From Paramyrothecium sp. XJ0827 (Eukaryota > Ascomycota > Sordariomycetes > Hypocreales > Stachybotryaceae): 64,000 bases of DNA. Under the pieces are notes generated by a model. The model did no database searches and was not told where the DNA came from. It saw only the letters and a program-made list of their open reading frames with translations. Below, in pieces: positions 55,816-64,000 of this stretch. Both the position numbers and the translations under genes were made by a program. The stretch lies in assembly GCA_020881915.1 (NCBI GenBank), contig JAJFPB010000004.1:2232001-2296000 (forward strand). Direction: 5' to 3'. How positions within the stretch are numbered: the stretch's first letter is position 1; each line of letters starts with the position of its first letter.

Positions 55816-58800
55816 CAAAGTCAACCTTTGGAGCATCGCGTTTCGAGTCACTGAGACGGTTTGGGATCTGGAGTTGGCGTGGAATGATGAGAACAATTTT
55901 CAAGACCTATGGAAGCCAGGAAGATCATGATGATGGTGATGATATTGGTGCCACCACTAGTTCGAAGCACTCCAAGAATCTGCGACACTTGATGTGTTTG
56001 GATAGGATGGTCTCACATCATCTGGTTCGTTCATCTTACATGTATGATTGAATCATTGACATTGAAATGTCGAACAGAAATCACCCCAGTTCGTAGTTAA
56101 GCGGCGCCACCAATTGTCTTTGAGGTGTCGAATCCAAAAACATGTGCAGAAGTCTTTTTCCCTCACCCTTCGAATTGTTAGGAAGAATTCTACGCACGTA
56201 CTTCCGGGGCAAGTCATGGGGATCTCAACAATGCCATGCCTGAAAACGACGAGTGACGAGTTGAGTACGCACCCGCCCCCTGACTGATCCCCTCCGAGCG
56301 TATGTAGCCGCGGACCATTTTCTACGAGCGGCGAATAGGACGTCACGGGAGGGAGATAAAACTCCGCGGTTTGAGGTGACTGATGCGTAGATATATGTCA
56401 TCGCCATCTTCTTAGTAACAAAGTTGGAGTTAAGCTCCGGTCAGTCAACCTCACCATCACATCCTTCAGGATCTCTAAAGCAAGAGAAGTTGGGCATCTG
56501 AAACAACTTGATTCCGCAATGGGGTGTGTTCACCCGTATGCACAGGTCCGCCCATATGACATCATGACGTGGCCTGGTATGAGGAATTACATTTTCCTGG
56601 TCTCGATATGGAAAATCGCAGTCTGCTAAGCATCGGCTACTGCGAAAGCCTAGAAAGCTTATCGCAGAGCTTGTGTTACAGTATGTGAGATTGGCTAGAC
56701 CCAAGAGTGGTCAACGACTGTATCTAAGGACTCGTAACGCGCTGGGATAAGCTCTTCACGCCCGAGGGCAACAGCACATGCAAACTAGGTATGCGACCAT
56801 GGTTGTCTGCAAAGTCAAAACATCACGCAAGCTAGGTAGGTCGTAATCACCACTTGGCCTCGGATCCTTGTGATTGCTAATGACTGGGCAGTGCACGTGC
56901 GGGCAGTTTCCGTCGTATTAGCCCCCTTTGCCTTTTTTTGCATTCGTGCCGCGGGCTAGCGTCTGCCAAGGATCTTGCTGTCCTGTATGCAGTATGCAGG
57001 CGCACAGCGCGGAAATAGCAGAGCAAACAAGTAGGTAATTTCCTACCTCTATGCATTGCATGTGAGCATGAAAGCTTGCAAGGAAACTGAACGTGTTTCT
57101 CTTGACCGAGCGCAGATGCCGAGCACAGTGGGCTTACGTTCTAGATCGCGCGAATAACCGACTGAGTGACGGACGAAGGCTTCGGGTTCAGCATAGACTA
57201 TATGGGTCCACGCCATGGCTGAACATTGGTTGGGTAGTATAGCAGCCGTTTTCAACGTTGGGCAGGTGAATTGCTCGTGGCCGCCGCAGCACGTTTCGGC
57301 CATGGACTAAGCGAGGGTTCGGCTGCAAACTACACGCCGCCAAACGCTGCCTTGGCTTGACTGCGAAGGAGCTAAGAGAGGTCGGCTGAAGCGAGACACG
57401 GGCCGTTCTAGCAATGTCCATCCATGGATGGGCGTGAATTATGATGTGGACGGCGCTATGCTTGCTAAAACGGAATGCAACGGTTTGTTGGGTGTCGTTC
57501 CTCTCCCAAGAAGTGAAATGTGGATGGCTGCGCCTTGCACGGATGGGCTTCGCGTGTGGTGGTGCTACAGGGGTCAAGGATCACGCAGCAAGGGTACTGC
57601 GAGGCTAGACTCACCTTCTCATGGGATAGGTGTGGCCGAGCCAAACGGCCTGGGCCTGGCGCGAGCGAGGGCAAGGGCGCGTACAGTAGTGTGTGAAGGG
57701 GAATGGGGGAGAATGAAATTCGAAGATGCATTGCCTAGCACTGCAGTAAGCACACAAGCAGGTGATTTAGGAGATTACTGGTCCGGGCTCGGTACTGCGT
57801 ACGATGGCAGGCGGCAGGCCGGCCGGGGTGGTGCCTGCCATCGTGCTGAAGCGCCGCAGACCCTTTCATTGGCGACAGCGTGCTGTGGGTCCGAGCTTGT
57901 GGACATGACGTCGTTAGCAGCGTCATAACGTGGATCTCTGGGTCGCGCCAAGAACAAGCATCCATCCCGTTCGCAAAAAGTTCGCCCGGTTCGGTACCCA
58001 AGCGGATCTTCCCTTCCTCGTTTCGCTGAGGCTCTTGCTGCTGCTTTGGTTTCCGGCCTCGAGCATTGAGTCAGCTATTCTACCAATAGCGTGGCACTTC
58101 AAGGCCAGGTAGGGAGGATACGCCCCGTCTTCGGTTTTCTTTTTTCGGATGAGACGAGAACAGAAGTCACTTTGGGATTGCCCATGACATCTTTGCCCCC
58201 ACATCTCATTCGAGATGGACGGGAAACACAAATAATCAGGCACGGAATAGGATGTGTGGAGCAACGCACCTTAGCAAAGTTCAAGTAAACACGTCTCACC
58301 AACGGGCGAAGCAAAAGGCGCCCCATCTCGCGGATAGGGGCCTCCGGTTCTGGCAAGCATCTCTACATGGGGCGCATGCATGGCCCATCAGAGTCTAGAT
58401 CTCTGCAAACCTATATAGGAGACAGCTCGACTGCCTCTAAGCTCAACCACGGCGGCCACGATACTTGCTCTGTACAGGCCTCCTTGGCCTTACCTTACGT
58501 AGTCGCGGAGCAAGTTGCGAGCTAGTGTCCGTGACCCGTCATCATTGTCGCCATACCCTCGCGCCGGGGTGGCATGCGCACTACGTAAGGAGGTGGTGGA
58601 TGGGTTGGGAAAGGCCAAAAAGATCACAATCTGATACGGTAGGCCATGGGGTTCAATAGGGAGACGAGAAGGCTCCTGTAGGGATGGGTTGGTAGCACCA
58701 TGAGGTATGATGACAACAATGATGCCACCGTTTGGCGCAGATCTGCAATCCCTGAACCGCGTGCTTGCCGCTTCACTCGCTCAGGCACCTGATTGGGTTT

Positions 58801-60242
58801 CTCATGGCCATCGCCTAATACGTTTTCTCTTTTGTTGCTTTTCTTTCACGGGATTGATGCAAGACAAGTAAAGACTGTCAGAAGCTCTGCATGTACAGTA
58901 CCAGCCTCGTCCGGTAATGAATGAATGAATAAGTAAATAAACGAATATTGAGAAAAAAAGTTAAACAATGAAAACACCACTTCTTTCCTGCCAAATTGGT
59001 GCAAACCCTCACATGCCTACCTAGCCTTAGCCTTTCGACCCAAGCTTACCTTAGTACCTACCATCCCTACTGTAGCCTATCGTACCTAACGTACCGTACC
59101 TTATTACCTCGAGAGCACTTGATCTTACCGTCTCAGGTTGTTCCAGCGAAATTTCTCGATAAACCTGCACAATCGTCTTCTTTCTTCTCGCGCGTCCACC
59201 TCCGTTCCTGACGTACCACCTTGCACACACCCCCCCCCCGGTTTCTTTCGCCCCGGCCACAAGCTACGTCCTCGATTAATTCGTCGTCACTAACGCGCTG
59301 GGTTCCCCACCCTGCTTTTTCGCCTTGTTACCCCTCTCCCGCCCGCCCTTCCATCCTTCGCCTTGACCAGGACGGGCACATTTCACATTACGTCGGGGCT
59401 CCTTGGCCTGCAGGCAATCTCGGGGCGCAGAACACACACCCCAAAGCCCGGGCCCGACCTCCGTCATTGTCTTGAAACTTGGGCGCGCTAGCCTACCGTT
59501 CTGGGGTCTGATTCTGATTCTGACTTCATAACCCACTGCCTACCGATTCCAGGCCCGCGCCAAAACCAAGGCACTCCACCGTTCGAAACCAAAGCCGCCT
59601 GTCTCGTTGCTTTCTAATCCACCAACTAATACCATAACACCAGGCACCATACCTTGTTCCTTTCCTGCCGTCCCGCCGCCATCCGCCATCCGCCATCCGC
59701 CGTCCACCATCCACCATCCACCATTCATCGTTTCGTTCCGAACACCTCACTCCAGACCTCGTCGCTTGAGCTTGGCCGCCACCCAGATTTGATCACGCCC
59801 GTTCTTCTGCCGGACCCGGGGTAAACTTGAAATCCCGTCAACGCTTTAATTACACTACCACACTCTCACGCACGCCTACCTTACTTGGTCCTTGCTACCT
59901 CGCCCACTCCTCCTTCTTTTTTTTCCCTCCTCTGCCGTCATACAAATCGCAACACCCACACCCACGACGCTCACGCATTAAACCCCGCATCTGGCTTCCT
60001 TCACGGCAGGGGCACTTTCCAATATCTCGATTCCTTTTTCCCCCTCTTGTTTTTTGTCACGATCTGTTTCTTAGGAGCCTCAGTTCCTTGCGCACGCACC
60101 TTAGACGGTCACTTCGAGCCTCCCAAAGTTGGACACCAAGATCTAGAAACGTCACTTTAGACGGTTCGTCGCATTAGACGTACTTGATTTACATCACTTT
60201 TTCACTGTGTTGTCGCTTATCAGCGGCTACTCGTTGGTAAAC
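55816..60242. other. 4.4-kb region: MFS 3' flank and Srk1-type kinase promoter and leader
   Basis: No gene was recognised. From about 58980 the sequence is crowded with TACCT/CTTACC words. From about 59200 to the kinase ATG it is CT-rich with no large coding frame, as expected of a long fungal leader. A CCATCCG/CCATCCA repeat lies at about 59679-59727. Confidence 0.5.
59679..59727 (+). repeat. CCATCCG/CCATCCA heptanucleotide repeat
   Basis: About seven near-identical 7-bp units in the presumed leader of the downstream kinase. Confidence 0.85.
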
Positions 60243-62522
60243 ATGTCGACGATACAGCAACTTAAGAATTTCATCCGTCATGGTTCGTGACACCACGCAA
60301 CATGTACCGAGACGTACGTCGTGCTTGGCTAACCTTTTCCAGGAAAACAAGCGCGCACAACAAACGAAGAATCTCCCCGCAAGACCGAGGCCCAGCTACC
60401 GCAAGCGCCTCAACCCGTTCAGCAGAAGAATCCTCCCGCAACAGAGCCAGGCTTCGTCAATGTGCCTGTCCAGCAGCCTCTAGAAGCCTACTCCGAAGGT
60501 CCTGGAGATGGTCGTAACCGGGTCGCGCAGGCTGGCCACGCGGCAGCGCATCACGCCGAGCCAGCACAAAACGTTCAGAACAAGGCTAGCAAGACAAGAC
60601 GAGTCGACGATGCGAACCTAGCCCAGCTGGTTGCGGAGGAGAACGCCAGCAAGAGCAAGTTCCCGCGCTACCCTGGTCTTGAACGGTGGGACATGATCGA
60701 GAAGATGGGAGACGGCGCTTTCAGCAATGTCTACCGTGCTCGTGATTTGCAAGGAGAGCTGGGCGAAGTTGCCATCAAGGTCGTACGCAAGTATGAAATG
60801 AACAGCATGCAGGTGAGTTTCGATCGGGGTCGTGACATGTCTAAGCGTCGCCCTTCTCCTTCAGTCGCGTCATCTTTTGTCTTTGTTTGCAATTTGCCAA
60901 CATTATGGGTTTTCCCAACCTGAATAGGGAAACAACCATTTACATCCGGATTTCAAGAAGGTCCCGAAAGCTGCAGAGGTGCGAGAAAACATTTCTTATC
61001 TCTTTTTTATCGTGGCCATTCTCGTCTTGTTTTACGTTTTGCTCTTTATTTCATGTATATTGCTTTGGAGAATGGCCAAGCCGGCTTTAGTGGGACATTT
61101 ACTAACGCCTCTGCCAGCGTTCCAACATTTTGAAGGAGGTCCAGATCATGCGACAGCTCGATCACCCCAACATCATCAAACTGATCGAGTTTTCCGAGTC
61201 GAGGCAATACTACTACATTGTGCTCGAATTAGCGCCTGGTGGCGAGCTCTTCCACCAAATCGTGCGATTGACATACTTTAGTGAGGAGTTGTCTCGACAT
61301 GTTATCGTCCAGGTTGCCAAAGCCCTGGAGTATCTGCATGAAGAAAAGGGCGTTGTACACCGGTATGTCTTTGTTACATCTTGGCTCTTTGGCCTCCATA
61401 GTCACATCAACTGCGTACAATCACGCTGTGACGTCACCATTCGATGGAAGTAACCGCAACACTAATACACATTGCAGAGACATCAAGCCTGAGAACATTC
61501 TGTTTGAGCCCATTCCTTTCATGCCTTCGAAATCTCCAAAGCCCAAGCAGCCTGGAGATGAGGACAAGGTCGACGAGGGCGAGTTCATTCAAGGACTAGG
61601 TGCTGGAGGCATTGGTCGCATTAAGATCGCCGATTTCGGTCTCTCTAAGATTGTCTGGGAGAACTCAACCATGACACCTTGCGGTACCGTTGGCTATACA
61701 GCGCCGGAGATAGTAAAGGATGAGCGCTACTCCAAGTCGGTCGACATGTGGGCGTTGGGTTGCGTTCTGTACACGCTTCTCTGTGGTTTCCCCCCCTTCT
61801 ACGACGAGAGTATAGAAGTTCTCACCGAGAAGGTTGCCAAGGGACAATTCACCTTCCTGTCACCATGGTGGGATGAGATTTCCGATTCAGCCAAGGATTT
61901 GATCAACCATTTGTTGACCGTGGATCCCGACAAGCGCTTCACCATTCGAGAATTCCTTGCGCACCCGTGGATTCGTGAGCAAGGCCCGACGCCTCGAGAG
62001 GAGAAGAAGAAGCCCGAGGGTATGCTTCGCGCGTTCGATGCGTCCAAATTCGAGGAGAGCGGCAAGCGCTACGATTTCCGATCCCCTGGTGCCGTTAACC
62101 TTCGGGAAGTATTTGATGTCGGTTACGCTGTACACCGCCAGGGAGAAGAGGACAAACGAAGGCAGCAAATCGGTGCAAAGGCCGGCCCTGGTCGTTTCCT
62201 CGGGGGTGTTGATGAGGAGGAAGAGGACGACCAAATGCAGGTCGACCAACAAGGTCGTGCTGGTGAGAAGCCAAATGCCGGCACCCAAGGCCTGGAGCAG
62301 AGCATGCGAAACACCAATATTCGCGATCAGGAGAACGCACGCGGCAGAGAGCGCGAGCGGGCCAGTGACAAGGGCTACGGCCAGCACTCTGCCGCGGTTA
62401 CGGCAGCCGCTCGGCAGCAAGTTCGCGATCGAAACCGCCAGAAGGGGGCTTTCGAGCTAAGTCTCGACAATGCAACATTGCTAGGAAAGCGAAACAAGAA
62501 AGTACCCGTCATGGGAGTTTAG
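60243..62522 (+). CDS. Srk1/Rck2-type serine/threonine kinase (MAPKAP/CaMK-like)
   Basis: Five exons, 60243-60282, 60343-60812, 60928-60978, 61118-61362 and 61478-62522, give 616 residues. Introns are 60, 115, 139 and 115 bp. The kinase domain starts near residue 130 (EKMGDGAFSNVYRAR). The lysine is K159 in VAIKVV, HRD is 268-270, DFG is 321-323 and GYTAPEI follows. Exon 3 adds 17 residues (GNNHLHPDFKKVPKAAE) between the lysine strand and helix C. A 45-residue acidic insert separates HRDIKPEN from DFG. Both inserts are usual for fungal Rck2/Srk1 kinases, which are activated by the stress MAP kinase Hog1/Sty1 and adjust translation and the cell cycle. The basic, Gln-rich tail after about residue 450 is family-like. 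The first exon encodes only 13 residues. Confidence 0.92.
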
Positions 62523-63166
62523 AATCTTCGACATGATGAGTTGGCTTCAGAAACCGTATCTGGAGTAGTCCTCGACGGCAATTCAGAACCCGGGTGTCGG
62601 CCCCCTGAGCAGCTGGCCAAGAATGCTTTTGCGTCAGAACCACTAGAAGGTTGTCCTCAGCAACCGAGGACACCGCAATTGGAGGATCAAAGCCCTTGAA
62701 CGGATGGAGGTGCGGTCACACTTTAATTGGTGCTTTAATGATGATTCTTTACGTGCTGGATCAGATGTTGCATTGACGTCATGACATGGCGTTTGGAGTA
62801 TTGGCTCAGCATACTTTTTACCGAGAAACGCAAGCCGAGGCAGGAACATTTTGTTCTGTTGATTGAATTTTGGTTGTGAAAGGAACATTTGTTTCTCGCA
62901 AGGAGACAAGACATATACTCATAGGAAGGAGTTTGGGCGATTTCGAGACAACAAATTGAGTGTTTCAGCAGTCATGTTGCATTCCTGTCGCTATAGCCCT
63001 AACATCTTCTCTCTACATAAAGTCTCGAGACCATTAATCATGATTCCAATTGTAACCATACTGTGTACTGCGACCACCATCCATGCTTGTGCTCCAAACC
63101 GAGGACTTTCACCTCTCGCCCCGTAGGCCAAAGGGAACCTGAACTGATATGAATTCGACCTGTACT
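62523..63166. other. Convergent 3' region
   Basis: It holds the 3' flanks of the kinase (+) and the right-edge gene (-). No other feature was seen. Confidence 0.5.
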
Positions 63167-64000
63167 TTATAGTGAGAAACAGCCAAGGAAACGTCTCAGC
63201 GAAGCTGACAAGACTGTTCTAGGTGTCACTAGAAAAGATCTCATCGCACACTTCTCGTCCGTCTCATGAGCGGAATGGCATCGTCTCCAGTGACCCTTAC
63301 TCCTGCCCCGCTGGGTGTCATTATCCGATTCTGAAGAACTAGATTCTAGCAGATACGAGCCCTGGTCTTGGTCTTCCGTCTCGAAGTGCAAATCCACCGC
63401 CGCAAATAACTCCACTGCTTCCGGGTATGATAACGTGAAGGGAAGCCAAAAGTTGCGGTCCATGATGTGCGGCACTCGCTTTGGTGTGGGGCAGTGGACA
63501 CTGGAGGTCGGCTCGCGGATCATACGATGCAGCAGCCAGCTCATGTCATTCGCGAAGAGCTGCTGCTTCTGAGCCGAGCCCTGGCCTTCCCTGCCGCTCG
63601 GGAGCAGCAGGCTCTGCACGTAGCCCAGCGCAACCTGGTCGGCCAGGCTCGGGAGCGTGAGCACCCATGCGTCGAGCGAGCCGGATCGGACGCGGCGCAA
63701 GCCGCTGAAGTCGTTGGTGAACTTGATCCGTACGCGGCGGTCGACGCCCTCCTGCGTGGTCAGGACGAAAACGTCGCGCTCACGGCTGCGGACGCGGGCC
63801 GCTCCGTCGTGGTGGTCGTCGGGAGCCACGGCGGGCCGCATGCCGCTCGCCACAGCCCAGCCTCGCACGTTCTGTTGCGTCTCTACGGGGCAGACGACGC
63901 TGACCTGCCAGGGCACGCGGCGGTCGAAGCCGTAGTGCACCATGGCGCCGAGGCCGCACACGGCGTACGACATGCCCCTGAAGGCGCGGCCGACGGAGCG
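63167..64000 (-). CDS. Unknown fungal protein, cut by right edge
   Basis: The frame is open to the window edge: nine codons precede the ATG at 63973, so the true start may lie outside. About 277 residues are visible. The N-terminal part (FRGMSYAVCGLGAMVHYGFDRR, then VSVVCPVETQQNVRGWAVASG) resembles a nucleotidyltransferase-like or small alpha/beta fold seen in many uncharacterised fungal proteins. Other visible stretches are RRVRIKFTNDFSGLRRVRSG and LTLPSLADQVALGYV. The C-terminal third is Ser/Asp-rich and then basic, ending CFSL. No catalytic motif is evident. The 5' half is strongly GC-rich, the 3' half less so. Family assignment is a guess. Confidence 0.6.
   Translation of the reverse strand, partial: RSVGRAFRGMSYAVCGLGAMVHYGFDRRVPWQVSVVCPVETQQNVRGWAVASGMRPAVAPDDHHDGAARVRSRERDVFVLTTQEGVDRRVRIKFTNDFSGLRRVRSGSLDAWVLTLPSLADQVALGYVQSLLLPSGREGQGSAQKQQLFANDMSWLLHRMIREPTSSVHCPTPKRVPHIMDRNFWLPFTLSYPEAVELFAAVDLHFETEDQDQGSYLLESSSSESDNDTQRGRSKGHWRRCHSAHETDEKCAMRSFLVTPRTVLSASLRRFLGCFSL

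Noticed and set aside
57428..57928. 166-codon open frame in the gap before the kinase
   Set aside because: No domain, Arg/Gly-rich composition, no supporting context; it could be a lineage-specific gene but is not supported.

Overview
The window reads as a gene-dense stretch of a filamentous ascomycete chromosome, most likely a Sordariomycete and possibly a Hypocrealean pathogen or endophyte. The reasons are short GT-AG introns of mostly 49-210 bp with CTRAY-type branch points, about one gene per 3 kb on both strands, CT-rich leaders, GC-rich coding sequence, and a typical set of fungal families: an Egh16-like secreted protein, XLF/Nej1, Srk1/Rck2 kinase, fungal SLX4 and a TehA/Mae1 malate transporter. 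The species cannot be fixed from sequence alone. No rRNA, tRNA, CRISPR or intact mobile element was recognised.

Layout. 0-11.4 kb: the 3' end of a transcription-factor-like gene; a NUDT19-like Nudix hydrolase with a peroxisomal tail; SLX4, divergent from ribosomal protein S21; a class I photolyase; and XLF/Nej1. Three DNA repair genes therefore sit within 9 kb. 11.4-15.3 kb: about 4 kb without a recognisable gene, holding a long purine tract. 15.3-28 kb: a forkhead factor with a 27-bp coding minisatellite, the splicing factor cactin, a conserved unknown acidic protein, and an unusual kinase with an FHA-like N-terminal region. 29.6-38.9 kb: the Egh16-like secreted protein, a small membrane protein, an S9 peptidase carrying a one-base frameshift, a malate/anion transporter and an epoxide hydrolase. 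39.5-51.1 kb: a divergent flavin amine oxidase ending in SRL, a sulfate permease with a STAS domain, an oxalate decarboxylase, and a DUF1275 membrane protein divergent from it. 53.9-64 kb: a five-exon MFS anion transporter, an Srk1/Rck2-type stress kinase with a very long leader, and an unknown protein running off the right edge.

How it works together. No operon or biosynthetic cluster is evident. The repair genes (SLX4, photolyase, XLF) serve crosslink/flap resolution, light repair of pyrimidine dimers and end joining. The transporters, epoxide hydrolase, amine oxidase, oxalate decarboxylase and Egh16-like protein are the nutrient and host-interaction set usual in plant- or insect-associated fungi. 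Exon structures were worked out by hand from splice consensus and reading-frame continuity. Each spliced model given closes in frame, except the S9 peptidase, which is one base short.
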